Notes under the pieces: model-generated
Seen by the model: the letters and a program-made list of their open reading frames with translations, nothing else
Databases searched by the model: none
What the model was told of the DNA's origin: nothing
NCBI GenBank assembly: GCA_035294465.1
Contig: DATGKW010000039.1
Span: 1-23,448, forward strand
Reading direction: 5' to 3'
Length of the DNA: 23,448 nucleotides
DNA from: Paraktedonobacter sp035294465
GTDB taxonomy: Bacteria > Chloroflexota > Ktedonobacteria > Ktedonobacterales > Ktedonobacteraceae
Translations under genes and position numbers: made by a program
Shown here: one piece after another, positions 8,612 to 16,378 of the stretch
Position numbering within the stretch: position 1 is the stretch's first letter
Layout of the letters: each line of letters begins with the position of its first letter

Positions 8612-8641
8612 AGTATAACTCACCCCGCGTTCCAGGAACAA
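8612..8641 (-). promoter_or_regulatory. Probable sigma-70-type promoter of the NACHT-HEAT gene
   Basis: On the minus strand TTGTTC (8641-8636) and TATACT (8617-8612) are separated by 18 nt. Transcription would start near 8605, giving a leader of about 30 nt before the ATG at 8574. Both hexamers are close to consensus for a vegetative sigma factor. This is a visual match only. Confidence 0.45.
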
Positions 8642-8701
8642 GCGAGGGTTCTAAGAGAGACGGTCTTTTATCAGGAGAACGGCATATACAAGAGTCCCAT
8701 T

Positions 8702-8721
8702 ACTGTGACCTTGTTCACAGT
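8702..8721. promoter_or_regulatory. Perfect CRP-type binding site TGTGA-N6-TCACA
   Basis: ACTGTGACCTTGTTCACAGT is a seven-base inverted repeat with a six-base spacer. It matches exactly the TGTGA-N6-TCACA consensus recognised by CRP-family regulators. It lies in the 292-nt divergent region between the NACHT-HEAT gene and the GH3 operon. Several -10-like hexamers follow at 8737-8749 (TACGAT, GATACT, TACTAT, TATAGT). For a transcription start near 8753 the centre of the site would be about -41, the class II CRP position. It could activate the plus-strand operon, or act on the minus-strand gene. The rest of the gap is AT-rich without a recognisable gene. Confidence 0.5.
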
Positions 8722-8866
8722 TTCTCGATATACATTACGATACTATAGTAGGGATAAAGTAAGGACCTTCGTTTTCTATGTATATCAAATCGTCTCAACA
8801 TGAATATTCCTACATTCATATCAAGCAGTGATTTCGGTGTTCCTGTTAAGAATTTGAGGGAGGCCC

Positions 8867-10870
8867 GTGACAGCAAGCAAGGAAATATCAGGCAAGAGTA
8901 ATGAACGGGAACCGCAGGTTGAAGATAATTCTGTCCTCCAACTCGCAGCTCCATCTAAGGGAAGGACCGCGCAGGATGGGCCAGGCGAGAAAGCTCTGGG
9001 CAGCTATACCAGGTTGCCCGGTGTTCCCAGGAAGAATGTGATTCCACCGCGCCGGCCTCCTGGGGAGAATGGCAATCAAGCGCAGTATGCCGTTAGAAAG
9101 AACAGCTTATCTCTGAATAATGCACCGGATGAAGACCCTACTCAGCATCTGTCCGGAGAGGCGGAAGCAGACGAGGGAGAAGCGCCAGCAGCAGGGCAGA
9201 GGCGAGAGATCGGCGATGAGCCAGTGCAGGCGATACCGCCTGTGACGGGTCCAGATGTTCCCGCGAAGCATCGTGCGGAGGAAGTTGGCCTGGATATAGC
9301 GGATAAACCCACCAGCGTCTTGCTTCCTGTCGTCGATCAGCGTGGGCAAGCAGCGAAACGAGTATGTGCGGCGAGCGAGGTGGCAGGCCAGTTGACGACA
9401 CAGGAAACACAAGCCGGCTTTGCTGATGGACTGGCCTGGGACGAGAAGGATGGCTACGAACGGGGGCAGCGCAGTGAAGAGCTGATCAGGCAAAGCGAGA
9501 GGACGGATACCTGGAAACTACCTGTTACCCCCGCTCCACAGGGGCCATTACCACTCGCTAGTGGGCCGCTTACTCCTCTGCCCTCGACCGCCTCCACAAG
9601 TTCATCTGCGCTACAGAAAAGTAGATTGACGCGTGGGCGGGCCTTTTTCCTGATGCTTTTGCTTGCCATCGTCGTCATTAATGCCACAACCACAGGTTTT
9701 AGCTCGTTCTTTGGCCCCCAGGGTTGGGGTGCGGTCCTGAATGGTTCGGGTAACACAGGTACAAACATTATTCAAAAGCTGCGCCAGCAGTTGCACCAGC
9801 AAACGCCAAAAGCGACCGTCCAGGCTACCCCCACCCCGCTGACCCCCGCGCAGGTCGTGAGCCAGATTCTGGCCAATATGACTCTGGACCAGAAATTAGG
9901 GCAGATGATGATGGTACAGTTCAGCGGGCAGAGCTATACGCCCGATCTGAGCGCCATGATCAGCCAGTACCAGGTTGGCGCGGTCATTTATTATCAGTAC
10001 AATATCGCCAGTAAATCGCAGCTTATTAATCTGAACGAGCAAATCCAGCAGAACGCGGACCTGCCTATGATTGTTGCCATTGACCAGGAGGGCGGCACGG
10101 TGGACCGCCTGGTTGATCTGGACGGGCCGCAGCCGCCGGCAAGCCAGATTGGCGCGACCGGCAATCCCAACGTTGCCTATCAGCAGGGGATCAAAGATGC
10201 GCAGGATCTGTCCAGCTATGGCTTCAATCTCAATCTCGCTCCGGTGGTCGATGTGACGAATGTCTATAATCCGCAGCTCTACGACCGCACTTATGGCAAC
10301 AACCCGACAATCGTAACACAGATGGCCGGGGCCTATTTGCAAGGCTTGCAAAAGAGCGGCAAAGTTCTGGGTTCGCTGAAGCACTTTCCTGGCCTGGGCG
10401 ATGTGAGCACCGACCCGCATTATGGCTTGCCGTATCTGACGCGCTCGCTGAGCAGCCTGGACGCGCTTGACTGGGCGCCCTATCGCAACCTGATTAATCA
10501 GGGAGACGTCTATTCCATCCTGGTGACGCACGAGATCGTCAAAGCGCTGGACCCCAGCCAGCCTTCGTCCCTCTCTCCAAAAGTAATTGGCTATCTGCGC
10601 AATCAACTACATTTTCAGGGGGTCATCATCACCGATAGCCTGACCATGGATAGCATCTCCAATTACTTTACCTATGGGCAGGCTGCTGCCAAAGCTGTCG
10701 AGGCCGGAGACGATATCCTGATGGGCGCTGCTTCACCCAGTGATGTAGCCCAGATGATCAATGGGATCAAGCAGGCTATGAACTCAGGCGCGATCAGCAT
10801 GCAACAGATCAATGCCGCGGTGACGCGCATCTTGTTGTTCAAATATGAAATGGGCCTGCTTCATATTTAA
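8867..10870 (+). CDS. Membrane-tethered glycoside hydrolase family 3 (beta-N-acetylhexosaminidase, NagZ-type)
   Basis: The 667-residue product begins with about 250 polar, probably disordered residues. One membrane helix follows at about 259-278 and a TP-rich linker, then a GH3 catalytic domain from about 325 to the end. Diagnostic motifs are AIDQEGGTVDRL at 404-415, KHFPGLGD at 505-512, the acid/base Asp-His pair D516-H518 in TDPHYGLP as in Bacillus NagZ, and the nucleophile D590 in ITDSLTMDS. Such enzymes remove N-acetylglucosamine from peptidoglycan fragments or other glycans. The topology should place the long N-terminus inside and the enzyme outside the cell. The likely start is GTG, with GAGGGAGG three bases upstream. 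It is the first gene of a plus-strand run ending in a flippase. The exact substrate is uncertain; the family is very secure. Confidence 0.93.
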   Translation: MTASKEISGKSNEREPQVEDNSVLQLAAPSKGRTAQDGPGEKALGSYTRLPGVPRKNVIPPRRPPGENGNQAQYAVRKNSLSLNNAPDEDPTQHLSGEAEADEGEAPAAGQRREIGDEPVQAIPPVTGPDVPAKHRAEEVGLDIADKPTSVLLPVVDQRGQAAKRVCAASEVAGQLTTQETQAGFADGLAWDEKDGYERGQRSEELIRQSERTDTWKLPVTPAPQGPLPLASGPLTPLPSTASTSSSALQKSRLTRGRAFFLMLLLAIVVINATTTGFSSFFGPQGWGAVLNGSGNTGTNIIQKLRQQLHQQTPKATVQATPTPLTPAQVVSQILANMTLDQKLGQMMMVQFSGQSYTPDLSAMISQYQVGAVIYYQYNIASKSQLINLNEQIQQNADLPMIVAIDQEGGTVDRLVDLDGPQPPASQIGATGNPNVAYQQGIKDAQDLSSYGFNLNLAPVVDVTNVYNPQLYDRTYGNNPTIVTQMAGAYLQGLQKSGKVLGSLKHFPGLGDVSTDPHYGLPYLTRSLSSLDALDWAPYRNLINQGDVYSILVTHEIVKALDPSQPSSLSPKVIGYLRNQLHFQGVIITDSLTMDSISNYFTYGQAAAKAVEAGDDILMGAASPSDVAQMINGIKQAMNSGAISMQQINAAVTRILLFKYEMGLLHI

Positions 10871-10939
10871 TCTGTCTAGCCAAAAAGTAACCGAGAGATT
10901 GTGTCTATCAATGCATGTACCTGAAAGAAGAGGTTGATT

Positions 10940-11389
10940 ATGCTCCGTTTGAGCTTGCAAGGCAGCGTGCAGGAAAAGCGCCGTTCAATCGCGGTGATTG
11001 TGCTGGTTCTGCTTGAGATTGTGCTGGTTACGATGGCCCTGGTTCCACAACAGGAATGGACGCATCTGCTGCCCAATTCACCCAGCGCGGCGCTGGATGG
11101 TCCATTTCCCCACAGCATAGCGATTGTTATTCCCGTGTTGCTCTATATTATCCCCACTTTGGTAGGTTTCCTCTGCCATAACTGGCAACAGGCATTGTTC
11201 TATGCTACACTACCTGCATGGATTGGCCTCGGTCTATTTATCACCGCTGCCAGTTTTAAGTTGGGCGTCTTCTACCTGGTTTCGGCTGAGAGCGTGACGG
11301 CCAATGTCAGTGTGCTGGAGCTGTTCGCGGCCCTAGGCGGCATTGGATGGCTGGCGCAATATGTTGTTTTCAAGTCGCGTGCCGGGTAA
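10940..11389 (+). CDS. Hypothetical four-helix membrane protein in the GH3-flippase operon
   Basis: The product has 149 residues from the ATG at 10940. GAAAGAAGAGG ends 7 nt upstream; a TTG two codons earlier would overlap that site, so I take the ATG. Four hydrophobic segments fill most of the chain: about residues 15-36, 55-78, 84-106 and 120-140. A short extracellular or cytoplasmic loop (PQQEWTHLLPNSPSAALDGPF) lies between the first two. No catalytic motif is visible and I do not recognise the family. It is 69 nt after the glycosidase and 27 nt before the flippase, so co-transcription is likely. A role in envelope glycan handling is inferred from neighbours only. Confidence 0.75.
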   Translation: MLRLSLQGSVQEKRRSIAVIVLVLLEIVLVTMALVPQQEWTHLLPNSPSAALDGPFPHSIAIVIPVLLYIIPTLVGFLCHNWQQALFYATLPAWIGLGLFITAASFKLGVFYLVSAESVTANVSVLELFAALGGIGWLAQYVVFKSRAG

Positions 11390-11416
11390 AGCTTTGGAAG
11401 ATGCTTCCACAGAAAC

Positions 11417-13234
11417 ATGGGAAGGGAACACAGCTTTGTGGAGCCTGAAGAAATAAAAGCCTCGTCATCTGGAATTTTGCGCACGATTACTCACGCGCTT
11501 GGTCCACTCACGACCGCGCCACTGCATAAAAGCGTGCCGCTGGGCGAAGAGGGCGCACATCATCTGCTGAAGCGCACGCCCAGCAACTATTTGCTCAATC
11601 AGATATACGGCCTGTGGGTCTACGTCTCGTTATTCCTTCTGACTATTCTGCTCGCTTACGAGGTTTCGGTCAATGAGTACGCGGTCTACGTGGATGCGGC
11701 AGCAGCTTTCAATACCATCGCGTATATTGTGGCCTTTGGCATGGAGGATGCCACCACGACCTTTGTACCGCGCCTGGCTTCTGAGCATGGCGAAGCCTCG
11801 GCTGCCTCGCTGATTCGGCGCCTGCTGGCAATTCGTTTGCTGATCCTGGCGCTCTCTCTAGGCATTCTGCTCTTCAGCCTGCCCGCGCTGGCTGCGCTCT
11901 TCGCAGCCATTCCTACATCGTTGACGGCAGGCATCGCCAGGACGCTGCGCGATCCAGGCTTACAAACAAACCTCGCGCCCATTGCCTTCTGGGTGCTGGC
12001 CAACGGGATCTTTAGCCTGCTCAACGCGGTCTACGCAGCGATTATGCGCATGAAGGTGGTCTTTATCGTGGGTGGCCTGGTGCAGGTTTTCTTGCTTGGC
12101 CTGGGCTTCGTCACTCTGCAACTGGGCTGGGGTATCGAGAGTATTTTGTGGCTTCAGGGCATCGTTACCTTCGCCGGCGCGCTGGCCTTTGTGCTCTGGC
12201 TGGCCCCTCTGATCTTTGCGCGCGGCGCAACCTATATCCAGCCGCTGGGGCCAGTCTTCCGGCTGGGCTTCGCTGCCTGGTTTACTAACCTGGTTTCGGG
12301 TGCGCTGCTTAAGCAGATCGTGCTGCTTTTCTTAATTGCTTTCTCGACCCAGGCGGCGCAGGCCTACTTTAACGTCTCATTCCAGCTCACCGACGGGGCT
12401 AATCTCCTGCTGGTTTCGGGCTTTGGCGGCGTTGGCGTGGCCGCGCTGGCTGCCGCTTTTGTGGGCGCGAACTACGGGAGGCTCTCGCGCATCTGGCAGA
12501 CCCTGATTAAAGTCGAGACGCTGCTCTCCGCTCCAGGGTTGATCTTCTGCCTGGCGAATGCGCCGAATATCATTGTGGCAGTCTTTGGGGCGAAGTACGA
12601 GCCTGCGGGACAGCTCTTCGCGCTCTTCCTGGCCCTCAATCTTCTGGTGCGCGTGCTGGGCATGACCGTTCATCAATCGACGCTTTATGTACTGGGCAAG
12701 TCGCGCATGGTAGTGATCGCGCAATGGGTGGGGCTGATCGTCGTCCTGGGCCTGGGCTTTCTACTGATAGGCTCCTGGCATTGGGGAGCGGCGGGCGCGC
12801 TGGTCGCCGATGGGGTCGCGCGCCTGGCTACTTACGGTCTGATGCTCGTCTTCCTGTGGGGCGATCTGCCTGAAAAATATCCCTTTGGCTTTACTCTGCG
12901 GATCGTGCTGGCTACTGCTATCGCGAGCGTTCCTGCGCTGATTTTCCATCCGGCGACCAAGTCAATGCTGGTCGCCTTCGGCGTGCTCTTTGTCATCCTG
13001 AGTGCGCTGATGCTGCTGCTTATCCGCCCATTGAGTAGGAAGGATCTGGATATGATTGGCGAGGTGAAGCCGGGTCTGGTGCCTTATCTCAAATGGTTTG
13101 CGCGACGGGGGCCAGCTCCTGCGGACGCCAGCGGAAAGGAGTTTCCGCCAGAAAATACTCTGGAAGTAGCAGGTGGCAGAAATGGCAGAAGGAGTGACGA
13201 CCTCGCTGAAGCCAGGGAAGTCGAGAGGTTATGA
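11417..13234 (+). CDS. Polysaccharide/lipid-linked oligosaccharide flippase of the MOP superfamily (Wzx/RfbX-like)
   Basis: The 605-residue protein has about 12-14 membrane helices between residues 65 and 540. Its pattern is that of oligosaccharide flippases: a first helix pair (YGLWVYVSLFLLTILLA), then FNTIAYIVAFGMEDATTTFVPRLASEHGE, where the GMEDA..FVPRL loop matches the family. Paired helix bundles and a soluble tail of about 65 residues follow. Such proteins move undecaprenyl-linked sugar units across the membrane for capsule, exopolysaccharide or cell-wall polymers. The start is uncertain. The ATG at 11417 has no close Shine-Dalgarno sequence, whereas the in-frame GTG at 11438 is preceded by GGGAAGGGA at a good distance, and a TGGAAG-ATG-CTTCCA hairpin (11395-11409) lies just upstream. 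Upstream genes encode a glycosidase and a small membrane protein, which supports a glycan export role. Confidence 0.85.
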   Translation: MGREHSFVEPEEIKASSSGILRTITHALGPLTTAPLHKSVPLGEEGAHHLLKRTPSNYLLNQIYGLWVYVSLFLLTILLAYEVSVNEYAVYVDAAAAFNTIAYIVAFGMEDATTTFVPRLASEHGEASAASLIRRLLAIRLLILALSLGILLFSLPALAALFAAIPTSLTAGIARTLRDPGLQTNLAPIAFWVLANGIFSLLNAVYAAIMRMKVVFIVGGLVQVFLLGLGFVTLQLGWGIESILWLQGIVTFAGALAFVLWLAPLIFARGATYIQPLGPVFRLGFAAWFTNLVSGALLKQIVLLFLIAFSTQAAQAYFNVSFQLTDGANLLLVSGFGGVGVAALAAAFVGANYGRLSRIWQTLIKVETLLSAPGLIFCLANAPNIIVAVFGAKYEPAGQLFALFLALNLLVRVLGMTVHQSTLYVLGKSRMVVIAQWVGLIVVLGLGFLLIGSWHWGAAGALVADGVARLATYGLMLVFLWGDLPEKYPFGFTLRIVLATAIASVPALIFHPATKSMLVAFGVLFVILSALMLLLIRPLSRKDLDMIGEVKPGLVPYLKWFARRGPAPADASGKEFPPENTLEVAGGRNGRRSDDLAEAREVERL

Positions 13235-13341
13235 GAACGGGGGACAGGAGCCGAAGGCAAGCTCTATTGCTTCCAGCCAAATCATCAATCAACTCGCAAA
13301 ACGCACTTTACGCACGAAATATTTATATTTAACGCAATAGT

Positions 13342-13399
13342 ATGCCATAGAGGGCCGATTTATCGGGACAGGGCACGATAAATCGGCCCTCTATGGCAT
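13342..13399. terminator. 24-bp perfect hairpin between convergent genes, probable bidirectional terminator
   Basis: Positions 13342-13365 and 13376-13399 are perfect inverted copies (24 bp, loop GGACAGGGCA). An outer eight-base pair, TTTACGCA at 13307-13314 and TGCGTAAA at 13404-13411, flanks them. The hairpin sits in the 192-nt gap between the flippase stop and the stop of the STAND-TPR gene, where a shared terminator is expected. Neither side has a clear run of T, so the termination role is inferred from position and stem strength. Confidence 0.55.
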
Positions 13400-13426
13400 G
13401 GTTTGCGTAAATGATGCGATTCCTAA

Positions 13427-16129
13427 TTATTCACGTGTTTGAGATCGGGTTTCTTTGAGGGTCTGCTCTACTAGAGCTTCGGCGCGCGGCTCGATGTCCG
13501 TGAGAAGCGCGAGGAACGCCTCGTTGCCAATTTCGCGATGCAGGCGATCCATGTAATCCTGGATCATTTCGCGGGTCGCGCTCTGCACCTCTTCGAGGAT
13601 AGCTCTGGCGCAGAGCAGGAAGGCCAGCGCTTCCGGGTAGCGCTTTTGCTCAAGAAAAAACGAGCCGAGGTTGCGGAAAATCTTGCCGCGACCTTCGCGG
13701 TCGGCCATTTCAGTCGCGGCTTCCACTGCCTCCAGGTAGTACTCCCAGGCGCGTGTGTAATCTCCCTTTTTGGTCGCGATGGCTCCCAGATTGTTCAAGG
13801 TGCGACCTTCCCCTTTGCGGTCTACCACACGACGAATGCGCAGGGCCTCTTCGAGATAAATGCCGGCGCGTTCAAAGTCTCCAGCTTGCAGGCAGGAACG
13901 CCCCAGATTGTTGAGAGACCAGCCCTGACCCTGCTGGTCGTTAATCTCTCGAAAGATGGCGAGCGCTTCGGTAAATCGTTTCTCAGCTTGCTCGTAATTG
14001 CCCATATCCTCGGCCACGCGGCCCAGGTTGTTGAGGGTCGCGGCCTCGCCTCTGCGGCTGCCAATCTCGCGACAGGTGCGCAGGGCCTCTTCGTAGGATT
14101 TTTGCTCCAGGTCGCGCTTGCCCCAGGTGGCGTAGACCCAACCCAGGTTGTTCAGAGCTACCCCTTCCAGGACCCGTGCTCCATTCGCGCGTGCGCGGGC
14201 CAGGGCTTCTTCGTAGTAAGCGCTGGCATGCTCTTTTTCGCCCATGCTGGCATAGAGGCGGCCCAGGTGATTGAGCGACCAGGCTTCTTCTACGGCATCA
14301 TTGGCCTCCCTGGAGAGCGCGTTGGCTTGCTCCAGATACTGCAAGGCCATTTCTCTCCTTCCCAGTGAGCGATAGATGCTCCCCAGCACATTATAAATGC
14401 GCGCCCCTTCCAGGGGTGTAGCCTGCCAGTTGTTCAAGGGGAGAAGCAACTTATACAATTCGAGAACAATCAGCAGACCTCCCAGGGCCTTCATCTCTGG
14501 AAAAAGATTCTCGTTCCAGATGAGATTATATGCGTCGCGCCAGCGGCGGGCCTGGCAGTTTTGCCAGGCGGCCTCAATGAGGGGATCGTAATCGCTCAAA
14601 CGCTCGCGTCTGCCACGCGGTGGGTAATCGTGGGCGGCCATCTGGATATAATACTGGGCGGCTCGTGCGTGGGCGGCACAGAGCGCCTGCTCGTTGGCCT
14701 GCTCATCTTGCGGAACAAAATTGTCTCGCGCGTAGCCGGTGACAATCGCGTGCAGTTGGTAGCTTCCGGCTCCGATAGCCTGGAGCAAATGCTGGGCCAG
14801 CAGGCCGTCGAGCGCCTGATGAAGTTGCGTGGAGGAAACCGGCTCCGCGAAGTCGCAGAGCGCGCGGGCAGCAGGCAGGGGCACCGGCTCGCGATAGACC
14901 GAGAAAGCCAGCAGGAGTTTACGCTGAATCTCGTTGAGTTGCGAGACATAAATCTTATCCAGCAAGTTGCGAGCCACGTTGCCAGTCCAGACGTGCTCAT
15001 AGCTCGGATCATTGAAGAACGCCGGCATCGTCAGCTTGCGGTTGCGCAGCAGCGAGGCCAGCAGGGTCAGGGCGAAGGCATGGCCCCCGCAGCGCTCAAC
15101 GGCGGTATGCAGTTCCTTTTCGCCGGCCTCGACGCCAAGCTTGCGCAGAAGATCGACGCCCTCTTGCGGCTCTAACCCTCTGACCACGTATTCTTGCATA
15201 CATGTTGGTGGATATTCGCGCGAGCCAAGCGGCCAGGGGCGAGTCGTCATCAAGATGCGCGAGCGACAGGGCTGGCTATTGAGTGCGTCCAGCCATTCGC
15301 CCACGCCCGGACGGTCGGGCAGCGCGTGCCCGGTCTGCCAATCGAGGAGATTTTCAAACTGATCCAGCACCAGCAGGCGGCACTCATCGGGCGTATTCAG
15401 GATGGTAAAGAGCGCCAGCGCCTGGTGCTGGAGGGACAGATTGCTGAAGTTATTCGGCAGGGGCTTGCCAAAGATCTCGCAGAGGTTGCCGGTCAGGTCG
15501 GCCATTGTCACGGATGGATCGATATTCAGCCAGCTTGCAGGCTCGGTGAAAGGCCCGCGACCAGCCAGACGTTGCGCCTCCGCGTAGCTATAGACCAGGG
15601 CCGCCAGCGTAGACTTGCCCACGCCTCCAATGCCAGTCAGCGCTACCGCCGCAGTGGAAGGTTGGATTAGACGTGCGTAAATATCTTTGACCGCTTCTTC
15701 GCGCTGCTGTATTGTGCGCGGATCTGTGGGCGGCGGCAGGCCCATGATTCCTCGGTAGGCGACCTTCTCATCTTTAGGAACTGCCGGGGTGGTCGCTGCT
15801 TCGGAAGGATGCATCTGCACAATGATCGGTGGCAATGGCGATGTGGTATTCGAAGCTCCAGGCGAGGCGGGATGGGCAACCGGCTCATGATGTGCGGGAG
15901 AAGGATTGGAGACAGGAAAAAGCCACTGAAAAAGGCCGATCAGCACGCTGGTAAAGGTGAAGATAATCGAGAGTGCGTTCGACCACGATCCTCGAATAAG
16001 GCCCTGGGCGTTGAGAATCCAGAGAACTACGGCGGCCCCCAGGAAAAGAATAGCTACGGTCGCGATCAGAACGCGCCGCTCGATGAGTTGCTTACGCGCT
16101 CGCGCCTTGTTCTGCTGCTCCGTCGCCAT
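13427..16129 (-). CDS. Membrane-anchored NB-ARC-type STAND NTPase with TPR repeats
   Basis: The 900-residue product has two membrane helices near residues 20-38 and 52-70. A proline-rich linker of about 70 residues follows, then an NB-ARC-like P-loop NTPase. Its motifs are Walker A GIGGVGKST at 166-174, Walker B LLVLDQFENLL at 252-262 and the sensor strand ILMTTRPWP at 292-300. A winged-helix-like region follows (HAIVTGYARDNF). From about 580 to 860 there are seven or so 40-residue tetratricopeptide repeats of the kinesin-light-chain type, recognised by the recurring LNNLG plus YEEAL pattern. The start ATG has AAGAAGG upstream. STAND proteins couple sensing by the repeats to a nucleotide-driven switch. 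The topology repeats that of the NACHT-HEAT protein in this window, although NTPase and repeats are of other families. The function is unknown. Confidence 0.92.
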   Translation of the reverse strand: MATEQQNKARARKQLIERRVLIATVAILFLGAAVVLWILNAQGLIRGSWSNALSIIFTFTSVLIGLFQWLFPVSNPSPAHHEPVAHPASPGASNTTSPLPPIIVQMHPSEAATTPAVPKDEKVAYRGIMGLPPPTDPRTIQQREEAVKDIYARLIQPSTAAVALTGIGGVGKSTLAALVYSYAEAQRLAGRGPFTEPASWLNIDPSVTMADLTGNLCEIFGKPLPNNFSNLSLQHQALALFTILNTPDECRLLVLDQFENLLDWQTGHALPDRPGVGEWLDALNSQPCRSRILMTTRPWPLGSREYPPTCMQEYVVRGLEPQEGVDLLRKLGVEAGEKELHTAVERCGGHAFALTLLASLLRNRKLTMPAFFNDPSYEHVWTGNVARNLLDKIYVSQLNEIQRKLLLAFSVYREPVPLPAARALCDFAEPVSSTQLHQALDGLLAQHLLQAIGAGSYQLHAIVTGYARDNFVPQDEQANEQALCAAHARAAQYYIQMAAHDYPPRGRRERLSDYDPLIEAAWQNCQARRWRDAYNLIWNENLFPEMKALGGLLIVLELYKLLLPLNNWQATPLEGARIYNVLGSIYRSLGRREMALQYLEQANALSREANDAVEEAWSLNHLGRLYASMGEKEHASAYYEEALARARANGARVLEGVALNNLGWVYATWGKRDLEQKSYEEALRTCREIGSRRGEAATLNNLGRVAEDMGNYEQAEKRFTEALAIFREINDQQGQGWSLNNLGRSCLQAGDFERAGIYLEEALRIRRVVDRKGEGRTLNNLGAIATKKGDYTRAWEYYLEAVEAATEMADREGRGKIFRNLGSFFLEQKRYPEALAFLLCARAILEEVQSATREMIQDYMDRLHREIGNEAFLALLTDIEPRAEALVEQTLKETRSQTRE

Positions 16130-16172
16130 GCTATACCTTCTTCGTACACAATGATGAGGTGGGCCTGAGAAG

Positions 16173-16181
16173 ATTATAGCA
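16173..16181 (-). promoter_or_regulatory. Extended -10 promoter element of the STAND-TPR gene
   Basis: The minus strand reads TGCTATAAT at 16181-16173, a perfect -10 hexamer with the TGn extension. It lies 44 nt upstream of the ATG at 16129. No good -35 hexamer is seen, as is usual for extended -10 promoters. The same nine bases occur before the glycerate kinase gene. Confidence 0.5.
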
Positions 16182-16286
16182 TAGGTAAGGGAAGGCTAGG
16201 CGACGACTCCTCCGCCCATCCGCTATTTTTGGCCGGAAGCAGAGAGGCTGCGCAAATCCAGCGTTTCCTTTCCCTGTTGATCGAAA

Positions 16287-16335
16287 TGATATGATGATGC
16301 TGAAGCATTCTGGATTGGCTCGTTCTTTCCAGAAT
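16287..16335 (+). promoter_or_regulatory. Extended -10 element and downstream inverted repeat before the actin-like gene
   Basis: TGATATGAT at 16287-16295 is a near-consensus extended -10; transcription would begin around 16302. Immediately downstream, ATTCTGGA (16307-16314) and TCCAGAAT (16328-16335) form a perfect eight-base inverted repeat with a 13-nt spacer, in the leader of the actin-like gene. Such a position suits autoregulation, for instance by the ribbon-helix-helix partner, whose relatives bind repeats next to their own operon. Two TCAGGAAA copies follow just before the ribosome binding site. The binding role is inference. Confidence 0.4.
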
Positions 16336-16378
16336 CACTCAGGAAATCAGGAAATACGTAAGGAAGGTAAGACGTTCG

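Noticed and set aside
9896..10606. 236-codon minus-strand frame opposite the GH3 gene
   Set aside because: It covers exactly the conserved GH3 catalytic domain and has no family pattern of its own.
13538..15175. Plus-strand frames of 276 and 204 codons opposite the STAND-TPR gene
   Set aside because: They mirror the periodic TPR coding sequence and the NTPase; the repetitive look comes from the TPRs on the other strand.
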